A stretch of DNA of 64,000 bases from Porphyra umbilicalis. Taxonomy: Eukaryota > Rhodophyta > Bangiophyceae > Bangiales > Bangiaceae. Under the pieces are notes generated by a model, which had not been told where the DNA came from, searched no databases, and saw only the letters and a list, made by a program, of their open reading frames with translations. A program made the position numbers and the translations under genes. Of the stretch, positions 10,870-21,087 are shown in pieces. Position 1 is the stretch's first letter. Every line of letters starts with the position of its first letter. Location of the stretch: contig KV918944.1 of NCBI GenBank assembly GCA_002049455.2, forward strand, positions 89,323 to 153,322, written 5' to 3'.

Positions 10870-12030
10870 CTAGGAATTGCTCCTGTGACCCGGAGAAGAA
10901 GCGGAGACTGAACCAACGGTGAGACAGACATGGTCAAAAACGGACGTGAGTAAACAGAACGTGACACGAACAAGACAAACAATGATGATGCCGTGCTTCG
11001 ACACTTCGATGTGGACCGCTAGTCGCGAGCGACTCGCCCAAAGCAAGCTCATGAGCAGACCGAAGGTGATCGAACTTATCTTGATCTCGGTCATAAGGGC
11101 AAGTGAATCCTTTGCACCATCTTGGCCGCCCGCCGCAGCGTTACTGCTGCTCGAAATGTGTGTAGCCAGACCCCGAACAGCTTGTTCGAGTTCCTCCAGG
11201 CGCCCAAAAATGATGCCAGCGCGGGATACGCGCCCTTCTGTGGCCGCTGAATGTCCATCCATGTGCGGAAGGGTTGACGCGGCTTGGAAGTTGACGATCA
11301 CCACCTCTGCACGGAGGCGTGTCACCTCCCGGCGCACCGAGGAGAGCCCGTTGCGTCCGGCGTCTAGCACATCACGCAGCTTCACGCCAGACTGCTGTAC
11401 ACGGGCGCCAGCATCAGCAGAATCGTGGGGCGCCACAGCGGCGGCCGCTCGGGCTGTGCCCGAATTGTTGGCGCGGCGCCGCGTCCCAGATGATGGCCGA
11501 GTACGAATGGGTGGCGACGTCGGCGTGGCCATGGGGGCCAGTGACGCGGGCGTGGTAACGTACGCCATCACGAGTTGATCATGGTCCATCTCGTCACTGC
11601 TTTCACCTTCGAGGGTGGCAGAAGCCGGCGGCTGGGAGGCAAAAGCAGAAGGCTGCCACGAAGAAGCAGCGGTCATGGCCGCAGTGCCCGGCGAGTGGCT
11701 CGGGTCCACGCCCACGGGTGTGTTGCCACGGTCGGCGGCCGGTTCAATCGGCGCCGGGCCGTCATCGGACGCCTGCGCGGCAGCGAATGCAGCGTGCGTT
11801 CCCGGAAACCATAATGCAGCCATGAAAATGCGCGGGTTGGCCCCGCGGGTAGCCAACTGCTTCGCCAGCTCATCCGACTCGGTGGCCACGGCGGCGCAAC
11901 AGGCACTATCGTCCTTGTCCTTGTTCGGGTCCGCGCATACGGTGCCACTGCTCTCGGAATCCCCGCCGTTGTCGCGAACCTCCTCTCCACCGTCCATGTG
12001 GGCATCACCGTCACCGGAGACGCCGCCCAC
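10870..12030 (-). CDS. Hypothetical protein, 3' part of a broken or spliced minus-strand gene
   Basis: A 386-codon frame in the same phase as the frame at 12109-12828, separated from it only by adjacent TAA and TAG codons at 12106-12111. It starts acidic (GDGDAHMDGGEEVRDNGGDS), then has an Ala/Pro/Ser-rich linker and a helical, coiled-coil-like stretch (VRREVTRLRAEV ... FGRLEELEQAVRGL). The last ~80 codons are hydrophobic and may be noncoding. I do not recognise the protein; a gene with an unidentified intron and a TE-derived ORF are both possible. Confidence 0.35.
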   Translation of the reverse strand: MGGVSGDGDAHMDGGEEVRDNGGDSESSGTVCADPNKDKDDSACCAAVATESDELAKQLATRGANPRIFMAALWFPGTHAAFAAAQASDDGPAPIEPAADRGNTPVGVDPSHSPGTAAMTAASSWQPSAFASQPPASATLEGESSDEMDHDQLVMAYVTTPASLAPMATPTSPPIRTRPSSGTRRRANNSGTARAAAAVAPHDSADAGARVQQSGVKLRDVLDAGRNGLSSVRREVTRLRAEVVIVNFQAASTLPHMDGHSAATEGRVSRAGIIFGRLEELEQAVRGLATHISSSSNAAAGGQDGAKDSLALMTEIKISSITFGLLMSLLWASRSRLAVHIEVSKHGIIIVCLVRVTFCLLTSVFDHVCLTVGSVSASSPGHRSNS

Positions 12031-12108
12031 GACAATATCACCTCGAGGGCACGCTCCGATTCTGGCCGACCCCGGCTCCTCTCTCGAACCCGGCGCACTC
12101 GAACCCTA

Positions 12109-12828
12109 TTACCAACTCGACCCAGATGGCGACGGCGGGGACGGCGGGCCAGCGATAATGCGCGGTGCGGCCGACATGACTGCCGCCTTGCGCACGGACG
12201 CCTGCAACGGATGGCGCGGATTGTCCCACTTGGAACACGTTCGCCCACGCTGGACGCGGAGAGTGGCCGACGCACCAGGCCCATGCACAGTTTTCCCGTG
12301 ACGCGCTGACAGACGCGGGCGTGGCTCGACCGGCTCGTCGAAGAAGAGCTCATGCGGCGCCAGAGGCCCCACCGGCGCACCAACACTCGGGCTCGACGGC
12401 ACACGACGGAAGGCCTCCACTGCGGATACCTCCGCCGATGTCGCAACCGCACCAGGCGCTTCGTGCGAGATGGCCACGCCGGACGACGTCGCAGCTGCCC
12501 CGGTAGCTACCTCTTCCTCTTCCTTGACCTCCATCTTCTGCTCTTGCAAGACCTTGCCGAGCTCCCGGTCCAACATGAGCTGCGGGTACGACCGGCGTGG
12601 CGCTGACGGGCTGGCCTCAGTGGAAGGCACAGGCACAGTCCAAGTCAGCGGGTCGTCGACGTCGATGATATCCCTCGTGCCCACGGCGTGAGCCGCCGCC
12701 TGATCGGAGGACGAATGGGGCGGCGGGTGTGACGGCAGGACGACAACGTCGATGACACCGACCTCATCAGTTGGCTTCGTTGACGACTTGCTCACGCTCC
12801 CACCGTCGATCGGCACAGGCGGCGCCAT
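12109..12828 (-). CDS. Hypothetical acidic protein, 5' part of the same minus-strand gene
   Basis: Starts at ATG 12828 (MAPPVPIDGGSVSKSS). An upstream ATG at 13020 in the same frame is less likely because the intervening residues are hydrophobic and Cys/Phe-rich. It contains acidic patches (DIIDVDDPLTW, MEVKEEEEVATGA) and a short conserved-looking core (YPQLMLDRELGKVLQEQKME). No known domain. Ends at TAA 12109-12111, immediately followed by TAG; the frame then continues open into 10870-12030, so the two parts probably belong together. Confidence 0.35.
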   Translation of the reverse strand: MAPPVPIDGGSVSKSSTKPTDEVGVIDVVVLPSHPPPHSSSDQAAAHAVGTRDIIDVDDPLTWTVPVPSTEASPSAPRRSYPQLMLDRELGKVLQEQKMEVKEEEEVATGAAATSSGVAISHEAPGAVATSAEVSAVEAFRRVPSSPSVGAPVGPLAPHELFFDEPVEPRPRLSARHGKTVHGPGASATLRVQRGRTCSKWDNPRHPLQASVRKAAVMSAAPRIIAGPPSPPSPSGSSW

Positions 12829-13020
12829 GATGACAGGGGGCGTACACGACGAGGGAAACACGAAGAAGACAACGTCCGGGCAGGTGAAAAAGCGCGCGGG
12901 GTTGGCAACTACGGCGAAGAGGTGCAGGGGTGGCCAGTGATGGCGAAGACCGGGGGTGAGCGGGGAGGCAAACGGCCAGATGGACCGGAGGCACGGGATC
13001 GGCACGCTCTTAAGAGACAT

Positions 13021-14295
13021 CTGGTCCGCTGCACGGCACCTCGCTGGTCCGCTGCACGGCGCCTCGCGCGGCTACGCCCTGGGCGTGGTCTGCCGCGGCA
13101 GGTGCCCCGCCACTGCAGACGCTGGCACCCACCACCGGTCACTACGGCCGCTACCGCAGGGTGAGTCGTCTGCTGTGCTACGAAAGAGTCAGACGGGACT
13201 ACCACCAAGCAGGACAGGCACCGAGCTAGGAAGTTGGTGAAGCGCAAACCAGGAGACGGCGCTGCTGTGAGTGTTAATGGCATCCGCAAGCGCACACAGC
13301 CCGTCTACGTGCAAAGGACACCGGCAGTCGCATGACGATGCCGATAGGTAGTCAGGAGCCTGCGGTGCGCGTCACACAACAAGCCCATGCACAGGACCCA
13401 CCCACCACCCACCGCCCTTGTCAGAAAGACGCCGTGATGCAATACGCGCCTATTGGGCACGCCCACTGTCATGCGCTCCGTGACTCCGCCTGTGCCAAAG
13501 ACCCTCGACGAAGCCCCTTCTCCCGATCACGGACCCTCTCACTCCCTCATCCACCAACGTAAGCAAACAGGACCGCGGCGCCTACGTCCTACCGTGACGC
13601 TCAGGTGCCATCTTCATGCTGGTTCCGACGCCGCTCGGCACCGAGCCGCCCTCAGAGTGCTCCCGCGGCGCCGCCATGTACACGAGATGCTCGTCCAGGG
13701 CGATATAGGTTACGGCCCGGAGGCCCGGACCAGCGACCGGCGGTGGGCCAGGCCCGATTCAGAGCCACTTGCGGCCCCCGTGCCACGGCAGTACCCAGCA
13801 CGCCAGTCATCCGGTAGAGGTACAGGGGTGAGCGGGGGGGGAGGACAGGAAAGTGGGGGGCGCTCGTTGATGGCCGGCGGGCCAGGGAACACACGAAGCT
13901 CTGGATAAGCCCACACGGGGCAAAGGTTGCAGAGGCAGAAGCGGGGCCATTCCCGCGAGGCGTAGGAAAGGGGGAGGGGGCACATTCACACCGGCGGAGA
14001 GGAGGGGGGGGGGAAGGCACAGCTCGTGGTGGGAGAGGTTACCGTGGCACCCGTCGACCCGCCACGACGACGGCCGGGTGCGCGTGGGTCGCGACACAGC
14101 GCCCTGAAGATTTGTCGACACGAGCTTTGAACATGTACTCCGGCAAGAAAGATCGCCGCGTGCCTTCCCAGTGGGCACGCCCTCCCGGTGCGCAGACCCT
14201 CCCGGTGGGCACACTCTCCCGGTAGCACCTGACGAGCAAGCCCAAGCGACCTATCTCGTCTGAATTCCGCCCTCCCACTGCGCGAGCTTTGCGTG
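13021..14295. other. No supported gene
   Basis: Moderately GC-rich, with short overlapping frames on both strands and no recognisable domain, TE end or RNA gene. A short motif array (CTCCCGGTGGGCAC-like, 14165-14225) is the only visible structure. Confidence 0.35.
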
Positions 14296-14311
14296 GGCGC
14301 CAGTAGTGTTG

Positions 14312-14521
14312 CCGTGCCTGGCTTGCCTGTCGCTACGGCACGGGCGCCAGGCGTTGCGGGCGGCACGTTGTGTGTCGCTGCCTTGCCCGCGCTTTGCGCG
14401 GGCGCCGGCCGTGTCGCTGCTCCCGGCTTGCCTGTGGCTATGGCACAGGCGCCGGGTGCGGTGGGCGGCGCGTTGTGTGTTGCTGGCTTTCCCGCGCTTT
14501 GCGCGGGCGCCGGCCGTTTAG
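14312..14521. repeat. 105-bp tandem repeat, two copies
   Basis: Two adjacent units of 105 bases share GCCTTGCCCGCGCTTTGCGC-type cores. Because 105 is divisible by three, the minus strand encodes two similar 35-residue units (PAPAQSAGKPATHNAPPTAP and PAPAQSAGKAATHNVPPATP). Whether this is translated is unknown. Confidence 0.55.
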
Positions 14522-15310
14522 CCATGCCTGGCTTACCTGGGCGGCGCCCGCCGCCACCACCGCCGCCGCGAGTGCGCCAATGCCCCTCGGGGCGGCAGCG
14601 TTAGCGTCTTCCCTTTGGGGGGGGGGGGGAGGGCCCGGCTGGGCGGTGCCGCGCACCACATCCGCCTCGTCGGTGGCGCTCTCCGACGCCTCCTTGAGCG
14701 GCCGCGGCCACGTGTCGCGCGTCAGTGACAGGGCGGATGGAGACCGCGGTGGCGGCGGCGGCGCTGGTGGTGTTGGTGATCGTGGCGTCGGGGGGGAGCC
14801 AGCGGTGGCGGGGTTCCCCGCCGACGGCGCCTTGTAACCTCCTCGGCGTCGTCGCTGGACTTTGGGGCGGTGGCCAAGGCGATTGCCGCCGGGCGCCCGC
14901 CCGGCCTCGGCGGCACGGCGGGAGCGTCGGCGGGGGCGGGCGTGGGCGGCGATGGTGGCGGCGGCGGCGGGTGGACTTTGTCGTCGGGCGGCAGCGGCGG
15001 CAGCGCCATCGACGCAGCCGCCAGTCGGTGACAGCTGCCGGTGCGTGCGGTGACAGCAGTGGCGGCGCGTGGTCGCGGGCGGGGGCATGCGATGGGGAGC
15101 GGTCGCGCTGCCGTAGCGTGTGGACGTGGCAGCGGTTGCGGAGGCGCGGCGGCGGCGGCGGGCACGTCCACCTTTCTCCGGCTCCCCCGCGACCGTGTCG
15201 GTCGAGCTCGTTCCCTCTGCTGCCGTGGACGAGGCGGCGGTGACCACCGCCGCCCCCGCCTGGGCCGCCGCAACGGCGCTGCTGCATAGCGGCCAGCGTG
15301 CGCCGTGCCG
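14522..15310. other. GC-rich low-complexity region left of the retrotransposon
   Basis: Long overlapping open frames on both strands are Arg/Ala/Gly/Pro-rich and mutually exclusive, as expected from GC-rich triplet-like sequence. No domain is identified. It leads into the interrupted open frame that starts near 15311. Confidence 0.3.
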
Positions 15311-15470
15311 GCTGGTAGACTGACGCGCCACCCTACAAATCTACTACCGACACCTTTGTCGCCGAAGCGGGGAAGGCGGTCGGCCGCCAGACCGCCGCGG
15401 ACTATGGCGACGACTTGACGGTGACTGTCAAGCGGGTGGCTGAGCTGGCGGCGGGGGGTTTTAGGGGAAT
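15311..15470 (+). pseudogene. Left part of an open frame split by the LTR retrotransposon
   Basis: After a TAG near 15311 the plus frame reads TDAPPYKSTTDTFVAEAGKA and runs to the LTR edge (AELAAGGFRG). It resumes at 24599 with IEDFGRVAIDRGREPALLVP and stops at 24692-24694. The join falls at the retrotransposon's target duplication, so the frame was continuous before insertion. A 5-base target duplication would shift a joined frame, so only one copy of it is counted. The protein is not recognised. Confidence 0.4.
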
Positions 15471-15863
15471 TGTGGTATTAATAACGTTAGTTCAATTACC
15501 AGTGTACTGAGACCGACAGTAGCCAAGCAATAAAGCGAGTTCTATCGCCGTCGCGGCGAGGAAGAAGACATTTTGTTGAAGGGCATCCGATGGGGAGCCG
15601 GGTGGTGCCCACGACGGCGACCCCGGACCCACGGTGGTTTAATACAAGCAACGGCACTGGTCGATCGACCATCCGATCAATCGATCGTAATGAGTGCCGG
15701 CAGACAGATAAGACAGGCAAGCAAACAAACAATAAAAAATAAACAATGCGGAAGTAACCCCCCAAAGGGCGTGCCACAAGCCGAGTCACACAAATCCGTG
15801 GATTCAACCAGTCAAGGGGGCTACTCGTGGCTAATTGCCAATTGCGAGCAGAGATATGCTACA
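15471..15863 (-). repeat. LTR (3' LTR of the minus-strand retrotransposon)
   Basis: 393 bp, starting TGTGGTATTAATAACG and ending ATATGCTACA (TG...CA boundaries). It aligns without gaps to 24206-24598, and I count 10 mismatches (about 97.5% identity). The left flank ends in GGAAT and the right flank of the other LTR starts GGGAT, an imperfect 5-base target duplication. Confidence 0.95.
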
Positions 15864-16539
15864 TACCTCCAGCACGAGATTCGAACCGTCCCGGTGAGAT
15901 CCGAGAATGGTGGAACCCGATTGGGCAATCGCGGACTCTTACGGGCCCGCGCGGGCGTAACTGCGCGGGCGGCGGGAGTCGCGAAGGGGCGCGCCGCTCA
16001 GTCCCGATTGGGGGGAGGTGGCGGTTCGCCGGCGTCGGCCGCGACCGTCCGATCACGCACGCGCGTGCGTGCGTGGCGGGCAGGTTGATCTGCGGGTCAG
16101 CTCGACGCTTACGCGTAGGCGTGCCGGCGCGGGCGGTTCCACGCGTGTGGGTACGTTGGTGCGGGGGCGGGCGCGGGTGCCAGGGTTAAGACCCATGTTC
16201 GCGGCGGCGCGTCGAGCAGCACGTGCTGGGGTCACCATCGTCGGTGCCGTGTGGCGCCAGCTTCGTCGGGGTTTGACTACCCCGGCGAGAAGGCGAAAGC
16301 CGGGACGCGGGTTTGTGTTGCCGAGGGGGGAGGGGGGGGGGGGGGGGGGGTGCGTACCCTGCGGCCGGTTACCACCGTGTCTTGTGCAGGTCTCCGTTTG
16401 TCGGCACGGGGCAATCCCGTGCCATCGTGCTCGCGCACAGGTTGAGGCCTAACGGCAAAGCTTGAGTTGGGGCGCTCTACCGCGAGGTGGCCAACCGCGA
16501 GGTTAAGGACCTGGCGAGAGTGGGGGGGGGGGGGGGGGG

Positions 16540-17570
16540 GGAGCGGGGCGGCCGGGGGCGACGTGCCCGGCGGCGGCGGCGGCGCAAGGGCGGCAAGGGC
16601 GGCAAGGGCGGCAAGGGCGGCAAGGGCGACAAGGCACAAGGGCGGCAAGGCACAGGGGCGGCAAGGGCAGCAAGGAACAAGGGCGGCAAGGCGCAGGGGC
16701 GGCAAGGTCGGCAACGCGGGCGGCACACTTGGCGGCTAAGCGCGGCGGCGGCACTGGTGGTGAGGCCGGCGGCCCGGGCGGTCGGCCTTGCGGCGCGGGT
16801 GATTTGCCGCGGGCGTCGAGTGCCGGCAACGCGGGCAAGGGCGGCAACGGCCGGCGGCGCGGGCGATTCGCCTTGCGGCGCGGGTGATTCGCCTTGCGGC
16901 GCGGGCGGTTTGCCTTGCGGCGCGGGCAAAGGCGGCAACGGCCGGCGACGCGGGCGATTCGCCTTGCAGCGCGGGCGTCGAGGGCCGGCAACGCGGGCAA
17001 GGGCGGCAACGGCCGGCGGCGCGGGCGGTTTGCCTGCCGGCGCTGGTGATTCGCCTTGCGGCGCGGGCAGTTTCTGCCTTGCGGCGCGGTTGAAAACAGC
17101 CGGTGGCGCGGGCGATTCGCCTTGCGGCGCGGGAAAGGGCGGCAACGGCCGGCGACGCGGGCGCTTCGCCTTGCGGCGCGGGAAAGGGCGGCAACGGCCG
17201 GCGACGCGGGCGCTTCGCCTTGCGGCGCGGGAAAGGGCGGCAACGGCCGGCGACGCGGGCGATTCGCCTTGCGGCGCGGGCGTCGAGGGCCGGCAGCGCG
17301 GGCAAGGGCGGCATCGGCCGGCGACGTGGGCGATTCGCCTTGCGGCGCGGGCGTCGAGGGCCGGCAGCGCGGGCAAGGGCGGCATCGGCCAGCGACGCGG
17401 GCGGTTCGCCTGGCGGCACGGGCGATTTGCCTTGCGGCGCAGGCAAGGGCGGCATCGGCCAGCGACGCGGGCGGTTCGCCTGGCGACGCGGGCGATTCGC
17501 CTTGCGGCGTGGGCAAGGGCGGCAACGGCCGGCGACGCGGGCAGTTTGCCTTGCGGCTACGTACGGAGGC
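16540..17570. repeat. GC-rich minisatellite inside the retrotransposon
   Basis: Begins with ~10-base GGGCGGCAAG units (16590-16710). It then becomes a mosaic of 21-base units (CGGGCGATTCGCCTTGCGGCG) and longer units. Three near-perfect 49-base units start TTGCGGCGCGGGAAAGGGCG at 17122, 17171 and 17220. Because 49 is not divisible by three, the array rotates through all frames, so the long open frames over it are not evidence of coding. Confidence 0.8.
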
Positions 17571-17689
17571 GGTAAGGGTGTACACCCAGGTACCAGCATG
17601 ATTGACCCCGCAGCGATGGCGGTGGACGGCGGCAACGCCAACGGCGAGGCGCACGTGGCTTACGCCGGTGCGGGTGACGGACCCGATGT

Positions 17690-17884
17690 CGATCGGTCCA
17701 CCGACCCGGAGATGTATGTCAGCCTCAGCCTCGCGGCTCGTTCTACGCGCACGTTCGCCCGACCGAGGTGGTCGATGGGATCCCGGTCATTGCTGACCAG
17801 AGTCTGTACGACAGTTGCGTCCGCAACCGCGCTCGCGCGCACACTCAGCGTATCTACTTCGCAGTTTCCTGTCAGTCATCATAG
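17690..17884 (+). other. Short plus-strand open frame converging on pol
   Basis: Ends in TAG at 17882-17884, overlapping the 3' end of pol by about a dozen bases. It reads FYAHVRPTEVVDGIPVIADQ followed by SLYDSCVRNRARAHTQRIYF, which looks like protein and not like the neighbouring minisatellite. No family is recognised. It could be an antisense ORF of the element or captured sequence. Confidence 0.25.
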
Positions 17885-18591
17885 CGATGTAGGAAGTGGC
17901 AGGCTAGCATGGCCCATGGTGTGGGATTTGCATCCCTTGCATCTGCTGATAAAAGCACTTCGTACCCGAAACATGCGCGTATGGCGGTAGCGTACCAACT
18001 GGTGTTGGTCCATTGTGGTATTACCACGGTTGCCTCCTCGGTGGTTGTTACCAAGCGTCGAAGGACTGAGTCCAAGTGTTGCACCGGGGGTACCAGAAAC
18101 CCGTTGGGGAGCACTGGTCCAGGGGGATCGCTCCCGATTAGTGTCGCCTGTGCGGATTTCGGCCACACATATGTGTACGGGCCGTAAACACGGTTCAGCC
18201 GAGAGAAATGCCGCAAGGCAAGTTGGGAATCATACGCAAAGTTGCGCGTCATGGACGGCAGAGTGGACTTGAGCCACGCAACAGGAATTACTTCCTTAAG
18301 TGCAACGTCTGTACTTGACTCTGTCCACGCGACGTCGGCATGGATAACTCCGTCACCGGTAACATGGACATGTTGGATAGTGGGTATCCACGTGGAGTCC
18401 ATGACGATGTTGGCCACGGTTGTGAGCCCGGCCTGTCGGCGACTTCGTCGCGTTGGCGTTTGCCACTCGTACCCCGGTACATGCTTCTTCTTCTGTCGAA
18501 GGAAGCGCACCACCAGGTTGCGGGGGAGGTTCTCCAGGGGTTCCCAGGTGTCGTCCTTCGACCCATAGTCGAAACAGCGCACCTTAGCGCT
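17872..18591 (-). pseudogene. Retrotransposon pol C-terminus: chromodomain plus extra domain
   Basis: Same frame as the main pol, reached only through the TAG at 18592-18594. Together with the residues before the stop (EYVIDKFLGLRQTGDS) it forms a chromodomain whose second half reads VRCFDYGSKDDTWEPLENLP, including the family's WEP. Chromodomains of this class are thought to steer integration toward modified chromatin. About 190 further residues follow, containing HFSRLNRVYGPYTYVWPKSA and EEATVVIPQWTNTSWYATAI. This pattern resembles the 'yG-ft-D-fAs ... a-vv-P-W--q-W' domain found after RNase H in some DIRS/Ty3-type elements; that match is tentative. Confidence 0.7.
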
Positions 18592-21087
18592 CTAGCTGTC
18601 ACCCGTCTGGCGTAAGCCTAGGAATTTGTCAATCACATACTCATCGGCAGTTGCCGGGGGTGACTTGCGTTGGTCTAGACCATCTTGCAGGGGGTATGGA
18701 ACCGTGTCCGTCGTCGTTGGACGAGGAGCTGGGGTGACATGGTCACTGCTGACGCGTTTCTCCTCGCCGTCAATGTCAATGACAAACGTGGAGGCGTCCG
18801 CGTCTGCGTCAATGACCACGAAGGGTCCAATGGCTTTGCTTTGCAGCTTGTTTTGCCGATCGTGGTTGGTCGTGTATACGTAGTCGTCGATCTTGACGTC
18901 CGCATTGCGGGTTGCGACCCGATGGTCGAAGTTACGTTTGTAACGTTCTTGCGTCTTACGCAAGGCCTCGACCACGATGGGGATCTGCTTGCGCAGGCGG
19001 GCCATGAACTCGCGTTTGCGAGCTAGGGGTGACCCATCCTTGAGCGTTCCCCTATTGGTAAGCGGAGTGCCCGGGGGCAAGTTGCGAACCGTGAGGTTGG
19101 GGATCCGCCTTGGGATAACGAGCTCAAATGGGGCGATGCCCGTCGACCGATGTGGTTGGCTATTATACGCCATGGTGATTACTGGGAGTAGCTCATCCCA
19201 TCGTGATGGGTCGTCGGCGACGTAGTTTCGCAGCTGAGTAGCCATGGTACGGTTGTACCGTTCGACTTGCCCATTGGTTTGGGGATGATACGCCGTGGTG
19301 CGAACCGGTTCAATGCCAAGCATTTTCATCACAGCGATGAAGAAGTTCGACATGAACTGGGGCCCTTGGTCCGATAGGATCCGGTCCGGTGGCCCGTAGG
19401 CTGACACCCACGCGTCGATGATGGCTGACGCCACGGACATGGCCGTGATTCGCCGCAAGGCGACGCACTTGGTGAGCTTGGCGAAGCGGTCGGTGATAAC
19501 CAAGATGAAGCGGTTGCCCTTCTTGGAGGCCGGGATGGGCCCAAAGATGTCAACGGATAGCTCCGTGAGAGGCTCGGTAGCCTGGAACAGGGTCAAGGGC
19601 GTGGTGTGTCGCCGCAAGGCGAGGCGGTTTTGCGCACAGGTTGTGCATTTGGTGATGGTCGAATGAATATCCGTCACCATTGAAGGCCAGTAGTATGCCT
19701 TACGCATTGTGTAGTACATCCGGTTCATACCAGGATGGGCGGCCACGGTTGCGTGGTGGTCGAGGGTCAACACGCGTTCGCGTAGAGACTTTGGAATAAC
19801 CAATTGTTTTCCGTAAGGCGCACGGCGGTACAGAGCGTGATGCTCATCGCGGAAGAAGGCCTTGGCCGTTCCGCGCTCCACGCGAGTGGACATCTCGACG
19901 CAGAAGTCGTCTGTTTGTTGTGCTTCGACAACATCGTCGAACTTCACCGGTTCCGGTGTGTCGGTACCCGTGTACCTCCCCGTTCTTAAGCCGTTGGCCG
20001 TCTCGGCCAATGCCAGACAAGGTATATCATCATGGATATCTTCTGGCGGAGCCACCGTAGAGGCGCGCGACAGGAAGTCGGGCAAGTGGTGCGATGCACC
20101 TGGTTTATAAACCATATCGAATGTGTATTCGGAAAGGCGAAGTCGCCATCGCATCAAGCGTCCGCTTGAGTCGGTCGTGCTGTAGATCCAGCTAAGTGCT
20201 TGGTGATCCGTTCGGATGAGGAACCGTTGTCCGTCGAGGAAGTGCCTCAACTTGAGGACAGCCCACACGACGCCGAGGCATTCTCGCTCCGTGGTGGAGT
20301 AGTTTTGCTCTGCAGCAGTGAGTCCTCGGCTCCAATACCCGACAGGGTGAAGCAGCTCGCCCGGCTCCTCTTGGAGGAGGGTACAAGTAACTTGGTCGGC
20401 GCATGCGTCCACGTCAACGACGAGCTTCCGATTGGTCTTCGGCAAGGCAAGTACCGGTGGGCACAACAGTGCGTTGCGAAGGTCCTCGAAGGCGGCGATA
20501 GCCACGTCCGTCGGTGGTCGTAAATCCGGTGGGATCTCGGCCCTAGTCAGGGCGTTCAGGGGCTTTGCTCGTTTGGCAAAGTCTTTGACAAACCGTCGAT
20601 AGACGTTGCACATGCCCAAGAAGCTTTTCAGCTGGGTCTTTGTGGTTGGGAACTTGGCATGCTTCAGAGCATCCACGTTCTTGTTGTGCACGTGCAGTTG
20701 CCCGGGGCGGACAATGTGTCCTAGGTACTCGACCTCATCGGAGAACCACGTGCACTTTTCCAAGTTGAGGGTGACCCCGGCTTCTCGGAGACGGTGAACA
20801 ACCGTGTCAATGTCTTTGACGTGTTGTTCCGCGTTTGCGGAGAAAATGATGACATCGTCTAAGTAGACAAGGCATATCTGCCACTTTAAACCCGAGAGGA
20901 TAATATCCAATGCGCGCTGGAAGGTAGCGGGCGCGTTTGTCAAGCCGAACGGCATGGATAACCAGTGGTATATACCACAGTGCGTCGTGAACGCCGTCTT
21001 CTCTTGGTCGTCTTTGCGTAAGGGTACTTGCCAGTACCCCGCGGTGCAGTCGAGAGACGTGAACACCTGGGCATCTCCCAAGGAGTC
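18592..21087 (-). pseudogene. Retrotransposon pol: RT core, RNase H and integrase
   Basis: Follows in frame after the TGA at 21088-21090. RT: VFTSLDCTAGYWQVPL (first catalytic Asp), MPFGLTNAPATFQ, LVYLDDVIIFS (catalytic DD). RNase H: KLVVDVDACADQV, STTERECLGVVWAV, IRTDHQALSWI. Integrase: an HHCC zinc domain (HHATVAAHPGMNRMYY ... CTTCAQN), then Asp-Asp-Glu at LSVDIFGPIP, ILSDQGPQFMS and HPQTNGQVERYNRT. Ends at TAG 18592-18594 in the middle of the chromodomain. Apart from the two stops, all catalytic residues are present. Confidence 0.93.

Noticed and set aside
16540-17570. CRISPR-like array
   Set aside because: Units are contiguous tandem repeats without unique spacers, in a eukaryotic retrotransposon.
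16477-17654. Arg/Pro/Ala-rich repeat protein encoded by the minisatellite
   Set aside because: The 49-base period is not a multiple of three and the repeats are open in several frames on both strands; more likely non-coding repeat DNA.
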